Shown piece by piece: positions 9,756 through 18,823 of a DNA stretch of 64,000 nt (its first letter is position 1; every line of letters begins with the position of its first letter). Position numbers and translations under genes: made by a program. The stretch lies in NCBI GenBank assembly GCA_025041175.1, contig JAKCFJ010000003.1, forward strand, positions 744,001 to 808,000, read 5' to 3'. The DNA comes from Halobacteriales archaeon YIM A00010 (GTDB lineage Archaea > Halobacteriota > Halobacteria > Halobacteriales > Haloarculaceae). The notes below the pieces were generated by a model. The model did no database searches and was not told the DNA's origin. It saw only the letters and a list, made by a program, of their open reading frames with translations.

Positions 9756-10709
9756 ATGACTGAACTCTACCCACCCACAGAGCCATACGACAACGGAATG
9801 CTCGATGTCGGGGATGGGAATCACGTGTACTGGGAGGTCTGTGGTAACCCCGAGGGTAAGCCCGCTCTCGTGGTTCACGGTGGCCCGGGATTAGGATGTT
9901 CACCACGCCACCGCCAAGATTTCGACCCCGAGCGGTATCAGGTGGTTCTGTTCGACCAACGCGGGTGCGGACGTAGCACACCTCTCGCAAGCGACCCCGA
10001 GACCGACATGAGTTCGAACACAACCGACCATCTTCTCGCGGATATGGAACAACTCCGCGAACACCTCGATATCGACCGCTGGCTGTTGTCCGGTGCTTCG
10101 TGGGGTTCGACGCTGCTCCTCGCCTACGCCGAGCGACATCCGGATCGAGTCTCGGAAATCGTTATCACGGGCGTTACCACCACTCGACGCTCCGAGATTG
10201 ACTGGCTCTACCACGGCATGTCTCGATTCTTCCCGGAGGAATGGGAGCGGTTTCGAAGGGTTCCCGATACTGACCACGACGATGTTGTCGCTGGCTACGC
10301 CCGCCTCATGGACAATCCCGATCAGGAGGTACGGAAACGAGCCGCGAACGAGTGGTGTTCGTGGGAAGACACGATCATCTCTCAGGAACCCAACGGCACG
10401 GCAAACGTCTTCACCGGGCGCTCGCTCGATGAGAAACTCTCGTTCGTGCGCATCGCCTCGCACTACTTTTCGAACGGCGCGTGGCTGGAGGAGGGTGAAC
10501 TCCTCCGTAACGCCGATCGACTGGCTGGTATCCCGGGCGTTCTCATTCACGGCCGTCTCGATCTGGCCGCACCGCTTGAGACTGCGTGGGAGGTAGACCG
10601 TGCTTGGCCCGATGCCGAACTAATCGTCGTCGATGACTCCGGGCATACTGGTAGCGACACGATGACCGAACACAAACACGACGCGCTCGATAGATTCGCT
10701 CGGCAGTAG
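9756..10709 (+). CDS. pip: Proline iminopeptidase (prolyl aminopeptidase), alpha/beta hydrolase
   Basis: This 317-residue cytoplasmic enzyme should remove N-terminal proline from peptides. The oxyanion-hole motif HGGPGLGCSP is near 41-50, DQRGCGRSTP near 67-76, and the nucleophile serine sits in GASWGSTL (Ser115). The triad aspartate is in GRLDLAAP near 269 and the histidine in DDSGHTGSD near 297. Both the length and the order of motifs match the S33 prolyl aminopeptidase family. It stands alone, with its own spacer on both sides. Confidence 0.92.
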   Translation: MTELYPPTEPYDNGMLDVGDGNHVYWEVCGNPEGKPALVVHGGPGLGCSPRHRQDFDPERYQVVLFDQRGCGRSTPLASDPETDMSSNTTDHLLADMEQLREHLDIDRWLLSGASWGSTLLLAYAERHPDRVSEIVITGVTTTRRSEIDWLYHGMSRFFPEEWERFRRVPDTDHDDVVAGYARLMDNPDQEVRKRAANEWCSWEDTIISQEPNGTANVFTGRSLDEKLSFVRIASHYFSNGAWLEEGELLRNADRLAGIPGVLIHGRLDLAAPLETAWEVDRAWPDAELIVVDDSGHTGSDTMTEHKHDALDRFARQ

Positions 10710-10961
10710 TTGGTGTTAGTGTCCTTTCGTCGACCGCTGTCGAGACGTGCAAGGCGTGCCTCCACTCGCTGAAAACCGCTGTGGCCGTCGATTCGAGCCT
10801 CGTGAAGCTAGTCGGTGTGAAACTCCCCTTGAGAACGACGACCGCTCGGTACGGCTAACGACCCCCCGCAGGTGGCCTGCCGATGTGTCCACAGTGTGGT
10901 GCGCCGTCCTGACTCGCCCCGAGTTTTTTGACGGCCAAAAAATCGAAATGACCATGTTGTT
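10710..10961. other. Intergenic stretch, no gene seen
   Basis: No recognisable coding sequence is present between the peptidase gene and the iron-box. The right part (about 10920-10960) becomes A/T-rich and may contain the promoter of the broken binding-protein gene. Confidence 0.4.
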
Positions 10962-10975
10962 TTAGGCTAGCCTAA
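10962..10975. promoter_or_regulatory. DtxR/IdeR-like iron-box operator
   Basis: TTAGGCTAGCCTAA is a perfect 14-base palindrome ending six bases before the ATG of a broken siderophore-binding lipoprotein gene. It closely resembles the DtxR-family consensus (TTAGGTTAGCCTAACCTAA). Haloarchaea use DtxR homologues (SirR/Idr) to repress iron uptake when iron is plentiful. Binding here is inferred from the motif and the downstream gene. Confidence 0.7.
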
Positions 10976-10980
10976 TTCTT

Positions 10981-11280
10981 ATGGAACACGAGTTTGCGGC
11001 ACACAAGGCACCGACGCGGCGAGAGACGATCAAGGCGGTGGCACGCTCGTTGGTGGAGGCCTACTCGCCGGGTGTGCTGGCGAGAGCGGTCCTGGCGGCA
11101 GTGCGAACGGCTCGAACAACTCCGAGAGCGTCATGGCCTATGCCATCAATTCAGTGGATAGCACGGTTGCACTTGGCTACGGTGACGCGGTAAACTCTGT
11201 GTGGGGGAAGGAAACGATCGGACCGACGTTGGAGTATTACTATAGTACACTCGACGGCGTCTCGTTAATCAGCGGTGATG
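10981..11280 (+). pseudogene. Iron-siderophore ABC transporter substrate-binding lipoprotein, frameshifted and truncated
   Basis: Translation starts MEHEFAAHKAPTRRETIK, a twin-arginine signal. The frame then shifts near 11034 into GGGTLVGGGLLAGCAGES, which supplies the hydrophobic core and a lipobox cysteine. The same frame continues with NSVDSTVALGYGDAV and TLEYYYSTLDGVSL, similar to the ferric-hydroxamate binding proteins of haloarchaea. Homology stops near 11280, so most of the roughly 400-residue protein is gone. The iron-box directly upstream supports the identification. The gene cannot make a functional binding protein. Confidence 0.72.
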
Positions 11281-12059
11281 CGGTACGTGTCTGCCATGGG
11301 TACCCTGTTGAGTATAGCATCTGTACCGCGACCGGGGATATCATCGGTCCGGTTCACACCCGAACTGTCAGTGGGTCTATCGCTGGACGGACTGAGTGAG
11401 ACCCACTCTCGGTACTGAACAGCACTTCTCTGTACGTCTCGCAGATACAGTCCGACAGGCGTCCTGAATATCGAGCGGTGGGAGTTCCGTCTCGATAACC
11501 TCAACCGTCGCGCGTTCGAGCCGCCACTGGTCGTTATCGAACGAGCTGTCGTCGTTCCATTAATCGAGGATCTGATTGATACGTCTACCGTACTTATTTC
11601 TGCTATATCGTCTCAAAATATCTGAATAATCAGAAAATACTGATGGTGTCAGTGTCGCGCGGCCGGAAAGCATTGTTTGGAACAGGTAACACGCACTGCC
11701 ACCACAGAGCACGACGACAGCGGTCACGGAGGACGAATTTCCAATTCGAGAAAATATCTCCTACTATAGATTTTACCATATTATCAAATATAAAAGAATT
11801 AGATAATATCTCTCGGGATAGAACACGCACCAGGCGCTACTCGCGGTCAGGGAGGTGTGAATCTCTGCGGATGAATGGCCCACTCGTGAGGTCCGACTCA
11901 TGGGGGTGAGCAGCCGCAGCAGGTCGGCCACGAGTAGTTCAAATGTGACGTACAGCCAGCAGAATACGCGAAACGATAAGCGGGAGTGACGCCGAACAGC
12001 CGGTCGAGCCCGATCGAACTGTGCCGTACACTATTGCTGTGAAGGCACATCGTAAACGT
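11281..12059. other. Gene-poor A/T-rich stretch
   Basis: No convincing gene is visible. The section 11570-11820 is strongly A/T-rich compared with its surroundings, and no start, ribosome-binding site or recognisable protein was found in any frame. It may be eroded DNA left by the loss of the iron transporter genes. An in-frame GTG at 12021 could extend the following channel gene leftward. Confidence 0.4.
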
Positions 12060-13691
12060 ATGACACAGCGAACACGCCTCGTGAGCTACTACGCGCTTGC
12101 ATTGGTGGGGACGCTCACACTCTTTACGCTCGCGTATGATTACGGAATGAGTGCCTTCGAGCATCGTCCACAACCACTATACCAGTCATTAGAGGTCGTC
12201 GTTCAGACGTTCACCACCGTTGGCTACGGGGAGAATGCTCCGTGGACGACCCCCGTGATGAATGTCCTTGTCATAGGGATGCAGGTGTCGAGTCTCGTGC
12301 TTATTTTTGCTGCGCTGCCGGTATTCGTGGTCCCGCTGCTCGAAGACGCGCTTGCGACATCGCCGCCGCGTGCCATCGATAGCCTCGATGATCATGTTAT
12401 CATCTGCAATTATACGCCACGTGGCGAAGCACTCATCGCCGAGCTCGACCCCGAAGCCATCGGATACGTAATCGTCGAACCCGACCGAGAGCGGGCGACC
12501 GATCTCTACGAAGCCGGATACACAGTGATTCACGGCAATCCCGAGTCAACCGAGACGCTTCGGAATGCGGGCATCGATACGGCGACTGCCGTCGTCGCGG
12601 ACGCTTCGGACGAGGCCAACGCCAGCATCGTCCTCGCTGCCCGGGACGCCACTGACGATATCCGGGTGTTTACCCTGGTCGAGGAGGCGACGCTTGCAGA
12701 GTATCATCAATATGCGGGAGCAGACCAGGTATTCTCGCCCCGTCAACTGTTGGGACAACGGTTGGTCACACAAGCGAGAACGGCTATCTCGACGCCATTG
12801 GAGGACGTAATCGATCTGGATGAGGACTTCAGTATTGTCGAACTCTCGGTCGAGAGTGACAGCGAGGTCGCCGGGCAGACGCTTGCCGATAGCGAGATCG
12901 GCGAACGGACGGGTGCAAGCATGATCGGAGCGTGGTTCAATGGCGAGTTCGTGAGTCCGCTGTCCTCGGAGACCGTTCTTGATGAAGGAACGCGTTTGCT
13001 CGTTCTCGGCCGTGATGCACAGCTTCACCAGCTTGAGCAGCTCACCCGCTCTACGGTGCAGCACCACCGACGTGGTCGTGTCCTCATTGCTGGCTTCGGG
13101 GAGGTTGGTGAAGCAGTCGGAGACACGCTAACTGCTGCTGGCGTGCCCTGGACGGCTCTCGACACGGCCGATACGCCCAGCGTCGATATCGCATGTGATG
13201 TGACGAATCCGGAGGCACTCCGCGACGCGGATATCGAGGAAGCACGGACGGTCATTCTCGCACTCGGGAATGACACGGAAGCCGTGTTTGCGACACTCAT
13301 CGTCCGTGAACTCAATCCCGATGTCGAGATCATTGCTCGTGCTAACGAAACTGCGAACGTCCGGAAACTCTACCAAGCAGGTGCAGATTCCGTTCTTGCT
13401 CTTGCGAGTGTCAGCGGACGGATGATCGCCTCCGAGCTTCTCGATGAACAGGATGGTGCTCCGTCAGACGAACAGTTTGAGGTCGTCCGTGCGAATGCTC
13501 CGAAACTCGTCGGACGAACGCTCGCCGGCGCGGAAGTCCGCGCGAAAACAGGTGTGACCGTGATTACAGTCGAGCGTGGCGGTGATGTGATTACTGGAAT
13601 CACACCGTCGTTCACAGTCCAGGCGGACGACGAACTCATCATTGTCGGTACTGACGCGGAGATCCATCAGTTCACTCAGTCGTTTGGCTAA
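12060..13691 (+). CDS. Potassium channel with two tandem RCK (TrkA-N/TrkA-C) modules
   Basis: The protein has 543 residues from the ATG at 12060; a GTG at 12021 would add 13. Two membrane segments (about 8-26 and 65-88) flank a pore loop with the selectivity filter FTTVGYGE at 51-58. The cytoplasmic part has two RCK modules: TrkA-N starting HVIICNYTPRGEALI, a TrkA-C domain, a second TrkA-N with GRVLIAGFGEVGEAVG (a GxGxxG nucleotide site), and a second TrkA-C ending LIIVGTDAEIH. Tandem RCK pairs form gating rings that respond to ions or nucleotides. In a salt-in halophile this channel would regulate potassium flux. It is monocistronic. Confidence 0.9.
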   Translation: MTQRTRLVSYYALALVGTLTLFTLAYDYGMSAFEHRPQPLYQSLEVVVQTFTTVGYGENAPWTTPVMNVLVIGMQVSSLVLIFAALPVFVVPLLEDALATSPPRAIDSLDDHVIICNYTPRGEALIAELDPEAIGYVIVEPDRERATDLYEAGYTVIHGNPESTETLRNAGIDTATAVVADASDEANASIVLAARDATDDIRVFTLVEEATLAEYHQYAGADQVFSPRQLLGQRLVTQARTAISTPLEDVIDLDEDFSIVELSVESDSEVAGQTLADSEIGERTGASMIGAWFNGEFVSPLSSETVLDEGTRLLVLGRDAQLHQLEQLTRSTVQHHRRGRVLIAGFGEVGEAVGDTLTAAGVPWTALDTADTPSVDIACDVTNPEALRDADIEEARTVILALGNDTEAVFATLIVRELNPDVEIIARANETANVRKLYQAGADSVLALASVSGRMIASELLDEQDGAPSDEQFEVVRANAPKLVGRTLAGAEVRAKTGVTVITVERGGDVITGITPSFTVQADDELIIVGTDAEIHQFTQSFG

Positions 13692-13910
13692 TCAGAATAT
13701 TTCCTTAATCACTATCTTTTTCTGCCGGAACGTACTGAGAAGCGAAATTTCAATGAGAGAAGGGATCAGTGCGTTACACGCGACAGTACTGGGAAGCAAC
13801 GGACCGATCCTGCACGACGACCGCGCCTCATCGAGATTCGTGTTTCACGCTCGCACTTGAGGAAGGGCATTAGCCTCTATAATTCAGGTAATTGATAGTG
13901 CTGGTACGCA

Positions 13911-14543
13911 TCACCCCTCCAAGAAATCTCCGTATTGGACAGCCATTCCGAAATCGCCAGCGTGGTCGATCGAGATCTGGTGAGCCTCTCTGGCACCGTC
14001 GTCAGCCCAATCACGCTGAATTTCATAGAGGACTTGGGCCCAGGTGACCGGCGTCGCGCCCGCGTTCACCATCCGCTCGAGCGCATGTTCGTGGTCGGCG
14101 GTCGTCCGACCCCCACAAGCGTCAGCCACCACATACACGTCGTAGCCTGCTTCGAGCGCCGAGAGTGCGGCGAAGCAAACACACACCTCCGTCCAGAGGC
14201 CAGCCATGACTAGCCGATCCTTACCAGTCGCTTCGACGGCCTCGACGTACGCCTCATTTTCCCATGAATTCAGCGTCGTGCGGTCGATCACCGCTTCGTC
14301 CGGGAAGACGTCGCGAATTTCCTCGAAGAGTGGTCCATTGTGTTCCCTACCGATAGTCGAAAGCACGACCGGAATATCGTACACATCTGCCGTCTTTGCA
14401 AGACCACCGACGTTGTTTTGGAGTGCTCCAGTCTCGATCGTATTGACGCCAAGTATCATCTCTGGCTGGTGGTCGATGAATGTTATCGCGCAGTTCTCCC
14501 GCGTGAGTAACCGTTCGCTCGGCGTTGCTGTTGCGTTTGTCAT
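13911..14543 (-). CDS. Isochorismatase-like cysteine hydrolase (YcaC type)
   Basis: This protein of about 210 residues has the family triad: Asp24 in FIDHQPEM, Lys108 in TGKDRLVMAG and Cys121 in LWTEVCVCF, followed by the cis-peptide region. These residues catalyse amide or ester hydrolysis in nicotinamidase/isochorismatase relatives. The long WENEAYVEAV segment and EVCVCFAALSALEAGYDVYVV resemble YcaC-like hydrolases of unknown substrate. The ATG at 14543 is preferred; another ATG at 14555 would add four residues. There are no operon partners. Confidence 0.88.
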   Translation of the reverse strand: MTNATATPSERLLTRENCAITFIDHQPEMILGVNTIETGALQNNVGGLAKTADVYDIPVVLSTIGREHNGPLFEEIRDVFPDEAVIDRTTLNSWENEAYVEAVEATGKDRLVMAGLWTEVCVCFAALSALEAGYDVYVVADACGGRTTADHEHALERMVNAGATPVTWAQVLYEIQRDWADDGAREAHQISIDHAGDFGMAVQYGDFLEG

Positions 14544-15610
14544 AGTGCCTCCCATCCTGCTACTGTCGTACTCACTGGTCGTCTAATCCGCTAGTTCCGT
14601 TCGACGACTCCCGCGAGTACGGCGTTAGCGAGCACTCATAGTTCGCTGGTACTGAGTATAAACATTAGGTTATCACAGATATCTTACTTTTTTGTTATCA
14701 TCATGCCCAACCTAGAAGGACGCAAAGCACGTTCTCGACATGGATCTCACAGTAATCAGATGAGTACGACCCAACGTTCACGACCGACATGCAGCCGTTG
14801 AGTGACGCCTGAGATCGAGGGCGAACTCGCTGAAGATGAAAAGGACATTTTCTAATACTTAATCCAGAAGGACCGACGCTCCGATGGTGAGGAGACGATC
14901 GCAGCCGACGAGATACCTGAGATTCTGCTCACAGAGCGCTACTTCGACCCCAACATAGAGTGAAAGCGTTCGTGTGATCTGTTAGATTAGTATACAGAGC
15001 AATCACTGCTGATTCCGACCTGTAATCCAATTGTCCATCGGAGGCATCAAGAGGACGGGGAATTGCTATCCAAGTGCCCGGTGATCATCGAGGTCGTTGC
15101 TGGACGCACGGGATGGCCAGTTAACAACGGTTGGGAGATCCAAATGGCCTAGGCCTCTCATCAGACATCGAAAACAATGAGCGGAGACATCCTGATCGCT
15201 ATGGTCTGTGATCCGAATACCTCGGCTATGGTGTCGCGATGAATATTACTAGCTGCCCGAGATTGTTGGGATTGTAATTATATATGATACAATTCGATAT
15301 GGCGAACACGACGGGATTGAAGTCGTTCGCAAGCGGAGCTTGCACAGGCTGTTGTATTAATGTGAGACAACACCATACGCATTACATCCATACGTCTGTA
15401 ATCGGCATGTCCATTTTGCTCTAGTCACTACTTCGGTGGGTCCACACTATTCTTGGATTTCTGGGTCAGCCTTCCGATTACAGCCGGGATGAAAAATGTT
15501 CGGTACTCCGACCGCTCTTCATGGTAATTGTATCCTTCAGCCGCCAGATAATATATTCATAATATGTTTATTTCTAGTGATTCGTCCTGGTAACACCCGA
15601 GAACATCACG
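14544..15610. other. Eroded stretch without an intact gene
   Basis: About 1.07 kb without a gene. Short protein-like runs broken by stops occur, for example EGELAEDEKDIF then YLIQKDRRSDGEETIAAD near 14817-14915, and EVVAGRTGWPVNNGWEIQ near 15089-15145. This is the pattern of old, heavily mutated genes. I could not identify the sources. Base composition falls below that of neighbouring genes. Confidence 0.4.
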
Positions 15611-15760
15611 AAGCCAGTAGGGGATGTCATTGCCATACCGCTCGTAGCGGGCATGCTATCCCAGATCGGAATGCTGCTCCCACCGGTAGTCGGGATCGTG
15701 CTGATGTCGCTCAGCACGATAATTGTGGCGATCAACGCGCAACTGCTTCGCCTGACTCAA
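15611..15760 (+). pseudogene. C-terminal remnant of a heavy-metal (copper-type) P-type ATPase
   Basis: The frame reads [20 protein letters not shown] and then [18 protein letters not shown]. This is the final pair of membrane helices characteristic of P1B-type copper/heavy-metal ATPases, where the family has AIPLAAG, LSPAVGA and [16 protein letters not shown]. Nothing of the catalytic DKTGT or ATP-binding domains is present, so only the tail survives. Metal-efflux pseudogenes recur nearby (cation diffusion facilitator at 17.4 kb). Confidence 0.75.
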
Positions 15761-16115
15761 TATCTTAAACCTACCGGGAACGTCTGTATCCGCTCTATCA
15801 ACGGAATCGGCAGCGGTGGAGGTGCACGAATATTCACTCTGTTCGATAGACGTCCCCTGATTTGCTGGCTTGCAGACACCCCCAATCGTCCGACTTCTCC
15901 GAAACGATCGCCTCGCTGTTCTATCCCGACGCACCGAATGACGTCACACTCTCCGCGTATAACGATCTCGAACCAGCAGGCAAGACTGCCGATGAGTCTC
16001 CTCCAACGCCAAACCTATCGGTCTGAACTGGTCGCTGCTCTGAGAGCCTGCCTAGGATTAAGTTGATTCGGGAACAACTCAGACATGGTGGCTTACCACC
16101 AACGAGGGATCATCC
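15761..16115. other. Stretch after the ATPase remnant, no intact gene
   Basis: An acidic run ([20 protein letters not shown], about 15890-15950, plus strand) lacks a start and may be the tail of another lost gene. The right end carries the leader of the cupin gene. Confidence 0.35.
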
Positions 16116-16484
16116 ATGTCAGATACCAATATCACGGATGACAGTCAGTTTTTCTGGGCCGAGGATGAGGACGGATACGTTGCGTACGACGACTGTGAAG
16201 TAGACGCCCGTACGCACGGCGCAGACAAAGCCAGCGAACCCCACACGCACGACGAAGCCCATATCATCTTCATGCGCACCGGTGAGATGCATTGGGAGGT
16301 CGGTGACGAGGAGTACGATGCCACACCGGGTGATACGATCGTCACTCCTGCCAGGACCGAGCATAAATTCGAAGTCGTGGGAGACGAACCGGCCAAGACG
16401 ATGTGTCTGATCGCACCCGCGCGACCACCCGACGAACAGGGGCAGTCCGGCGCACACGAGATCACCAAGCCCGACGAAGTCTAG
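16116..16484 (+). CDS. Small cupin-domain protein
   Basis: This single-domain cupin has 122 residues. Metal-ligand motif 1 appears as HTHDEAHIIFMRTGEMHWEVG (His, His and a glutamate at the usual spacing), and motif 2 as PGDTIVTPARTEHKFEVVG with the last histidine. Such proteins bind a divalent metal and act as dioxygenases, isomerases or small-molecule sensors. No catalytic specificity can be read. The acidic composition is typical of haloarchaea. It stands alone upstream of a convergent VOC gene. Confidence 0.82.
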   Translation: MSDTNITDDSQFFWAEDEDGYVAYDDCEVDARTHGADKASEPHTHDEAHIIFMRTGEMHWEVGDEEYDATPGDTIVTPARTEHKFEVVGDEPAKTMCLIAPARPPDEQGQSGAHEITKPDEV

Positions 16485-16627
16485 AACAAGACTCGCATGA
16501 AACGCAGCCGATCGAGCAGCCACGGCCTCGCAGCGATCCATACATCCAAGACGTTCACGCGAGATTATAGGCTCTCCCAGCCACGACGGCACGTCTCGAG
16601 TGTCGTTCTATTCTGTATCTTCTGTCA

Positions 16628-17242
16628 TCAGGATGTGGGGAAGTCGTGACGTTCGACCGGCAGATCGAGCTCTTCGATGGCTGCTTCGAGGTGTTCTTCC
16701 TTGGCGTATTCCGCCCCCGCCTCGACGCGCTTTTGCTGGGCGAGCGCGAGCGCTTCGCCGCGCTGGTCGTCGGGAATCTCGAACTTGTCGGCGGCGAGTT
16801 CGATGGTGAGTCCGTTGTGGTCGTACGTGTATATCGACCGGAAGATGCCACGGTCGACCTCGCTGTATCGGTGATCGTGCGCTTCGAGTGCCTCACTGAT
16901 CTCGGCGAGGCGTTCGGGCTCGTATCTGAACGCGAGATGGTGGACCGCGCCGATGCCCGGTCGTTGCGCCCCCTGATGTGACTGGCGGTCTTCTTCGACG
17001 AAAAACGTGAGAATTCGGCCATCACCTGTATCGAAAAACAGGTGAGTCACGTCGGGCGCGTCGAGGTTCGGCTGACGCAGCACCAGCGGCATTCCAAGTA
17101 TGTCGCGGTAGAACCCGACTGTGTCCTCGATGTTGCTCCCGACGAGGGTAATGTGGTCTACCCCGGCGAGCTGAGTCGCACTATCGGGACGCTCGGCTGT
17201 CACGGGCACTCCGTCATTGGTCGTCGATTGGTCGTCCGTCAT
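16628..17242 (-). CDS. VOC (glyoxalase/extradiol dioxygenase superfamily) protein
   Basis: This 204-residue protein starts with about 25 polar residues, followed by a VOC fold: LAGVDHITLVGSNIEDTVGF with a metal-ligand histidine near 30, VTHLFFDTGDGRILTFF near 65, AVHHLAFRYEPE with a second histidine near 100, and YTYDHNGLTIEL with the ligand glutamate near 147. A polar, helical C-terminus of about 50 residues ends the protein. The pattern fits glyoxalase I-like or ring-cleaving dioxygenase relatives. The substrate is unknown. Confidence 0.85.
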   Translation of the reverse strand: MTDDQSTTNDGVPVTAERPDSATQLAGVDHITLVGSNIEDTVGFYRDILGMPLVLRQPNLDAPDVTHLFFDTGDGRILTFFVEEDRQSHQGAQRPGIGAVHHLAFRYEPERLAEISEALEAHDHRYSEVDRGIFRSIYTYDHNGLTIELAADKFEIPDDQRGEALALAQQKRVEAGAEYAKEEHLEAAIEELDLPVERHDFPTS

Positions 17243-17397
17243 TGTTGCACTCTGTTAGTAGATTCGTTCCCGAACCGCTAAAACGCTTGGAGGCATCACT
17301 GTAATCAGGTGACATTGGTGTCAGTACTAGGGAAAAATACAGGCGCAATTCATCGATCATCGGAACGTGGAGAAGGTGTCAAAGTCCACGTACTCGT

Positions 17398-17708
17398 ATG
17401 AGAAGATACGACCACGATACCGAGACCAGTTTGGAAGGCAGAAGCGTTCGAAAGCTCGGACTGGTCGCAGCAATCAATGTTAGCGGATTCATTATCGAGT
17501 TTTTCGGTAGTCTCGTCTTTGGCTCAGTTGCACTTCTCGGAGATGCTCTCCATATGCTATTCGATGCGCTCGCATACACTGTCGCACTCGGAGCGACGTG
17601 GATTGCCCATCAGTCAAATCCGTCCGGTCAGTGGACCTATGGATTTCATCGCGTTGAACCGTTCGCGGCGTTTCTGAACGGCATTCTTCTCGTTCCAATG
17701 ATACTGTT
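17398..17708 (+). pseudogene. Cation diffusion facilitator (CDF) metal efflux pump, N-terminal fragment
   Basis: The frame gives a typical CDF N-terminus: a basic lead, then RKLGLVAAINVSGFIIEFFG (helix 1), SVALLGDALHMLFDALAYTVAL with the metal-site aspartates of helix 2, and WTYGFHRVEPFAAFLNGILL leading into helix 3. Homology stops at about 17705, where an unrelated HxlR-type regulator sequence begins in another frame. About two thirds of the pump is missing, so it cannot transport. The junction looks like a deletion that joined two genes. Confidence 0.82.
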
Positions 17709-17710
17709 AC

Positions 17711-17931
17711 CTTGTGGAAGGTGAAAAGCGGTTCAACGAGCTCAAACGCTCTACTGGAGCGAGTTCTCGAACACTTTCACGCGTCCTCAACGATCTCCAA
17801 GAGATGGGGTTCGTTACCGTCGACTCGAAGAGGATGCCCCTGTTGCAACGTACTACGCACTAACGGAGAAGGGGAGATCGCTTTGCCCCGTTTTCAACGA
17901 AATCGAAGCGTGGGCAGAAGAGTGGATCTAG
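17711..17931 (+). pseudogene. HxlR-family winged-helix regulator, truncated and frameshifted
   Basis: In frame 2 the sequence reads LVEGEKRFNELKRSTGASSR then TLSRVLNDLQEMGFV. After a frameshift near 17815 it reads YRRLEEDAPVATYYALTEKG and ends with EIEAWAEEWI before a stop at 17929-17931. This is the core and C-terminus of an HxlR-type DNA-binding protein; the first helix and the start are missing. The regulator is fused to the CDF fragment at a deletion junction. Confidence 0.8.
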
Positions 17932-17968
17932 CGAGAGAGATTAGAGAATGAGATCCCCTGTAGATCGC

Positions 17969-18688
17969 TTACAGCGAGTCAGCGGCAAAACGCGATGCAA
18001 GCCACGCTTCACCACGTTGGAGTCTGTATTGGAAGGTTGATTGCGGGAGATCAAGCTCTTCAGCGATTTCTGCGGCAGTAGCTTTTCGGGAATGGTCGTA
18101 ATAGCCGTATTCGACGGCAGCCTCGAGCGCCGCGCGCTGTTCAGCAGGGAGGTCTGCGATCGTAACTGCATCTTCTCCCCAGTGGGTGGGTGTGTTGAGG
18201 TGTTGTAGGTCCAGTTCGATCCCGTCACAGAGGTCCGTTTGCAACGTATCATAGAGTTCGCCGACAGCAGCCTCCTCGGGCAATAGCACCTGCCAACGAT
18301 ATCGGTGTTCGCGCCGGGTTGTCTCGAAGAGAAGACCATCGCCAAGCTGTTCCGTAGCGAGATATGGAATCGAGTGACACCCCTCTATTTCGGGACGGTA
18401 TGAGTAGATTGTTCGGCTGCGCTCGGTCGCCGTGACGATCTCGCGTTTGTAGTTGCCGTAACAGTTCTGCTCGCCGATACACTCGGTACACCGCTCTGTG
18501 TCGGTGAGAACCCTTTCGATCCTGTCTAATGCCGTTGGTGGTCCGCTGAAACGGTCGAGACGCCACATACTCTCCGTCGTCACCGAACAGGCGAGCGACG
18601 TAGCGATGGTCTGTGGCTGATCGATGAAGACATCCATCAATGGATCACTCTCGGACGCGTATCGAATCGTGAAAGCGAATTCGCGCAT
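17969..18688 (-). CDS. Bacterio-opsin-activator type HTH_10 transcription regulator
   Basis: This 239-residue protein has a C-terminal HTH_10 domain: LPAEQRAALEAAVEYGYYDH, then ATAAEIAEELDLPQSTFQYRLQR near 205-228. The N-terminal sensor region of about 150 residues includes a small cysteine cluster, CTECIGEQNCYGNY near 88-101, that might bind metal or respond to redox state. The gene is divergent from the tfb-spt4-rpoP-like operon. Near-identical 16-base motifs flank the two promoters, one overlapping this gene's own start region (18696-18711). It is the obvious candidate regulator of that operon and of itself. The ligand is unknown. Confidence 0.85.
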   Translation of the reverse strand: MREFAFTIRYASESDPLMDVFIDQPQTIATSLACSVTTESMWRLDRFSGPPTALDRIERVLTDTERCTECIGEQNCYGNYKREIVTATERSRTIYSYRPEIEGCHSIPYLATEQLGDGLLFETTRREHRYRWQVLLPEEAAVGELYDTLQTDLCDGIELDLQHLNTPTHWGEDAVTIADLPAEQRAALEAAVEYGYYDHSRKATAAEIAEELDLPQSTFQYRLQRGEAWLASRFAADSL

Positions 18689-18695
18689 ACCCCTG

Positions 18696-18711
18696 GTTCG
18701 GTATCTACCAA
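18696..18711. promoter_or_regulatory. Operator-like repeat, copy 1
   Basis: GTTCGGTATCTACCAA lies 8 bases upstream of the HTH_10 gene start, just downstream of its likely TATA box (TTAAT near 18711-18715 on the complement). It differs at one base from copy 2 at 18759-18774. The core GGTA-N2-TACC is palindromic. Position and repetition suggest the binding site of the adjacent regulator. Confidence 0.65.
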
Positions 18712-18758
18712 TTAATGCTCTTGGCTATTCGGCCCACTGTTGGCACATCTCGGAAGTA

Positions 18759-18774
18759 GTTCGGTATATACCAA
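18759..18774. promoter_or_regulatory. Operator-like repeat, copy 2, overlapping the tfb TATA box
   Basis: GTTCGGTATATACCAA repeats copy 1 with one mismatch, 63 bases downstream, which is almost exactly six helical turns. The central GGTATATACC is a perfect palindrome and contains TATATA, which is about 50 bases before the proposed tfb ATG and could be the promoter TATA box. Binding here would block or direct transcription initiation of the tfb operon. Confidence 0.65.
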
Positions 18775-18823
18775 CCCAACCATCAAGCCCGTTCAGCCCC
18801 TATCCAAAGATAGAGCATTGACG

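Noticed and set aside
18740-18823. Longer TFB start at 18740
   Set aside because: It would place the start codon upstream of the probable TATA box and operator. The added residues show no similarity to TFB N-termini.
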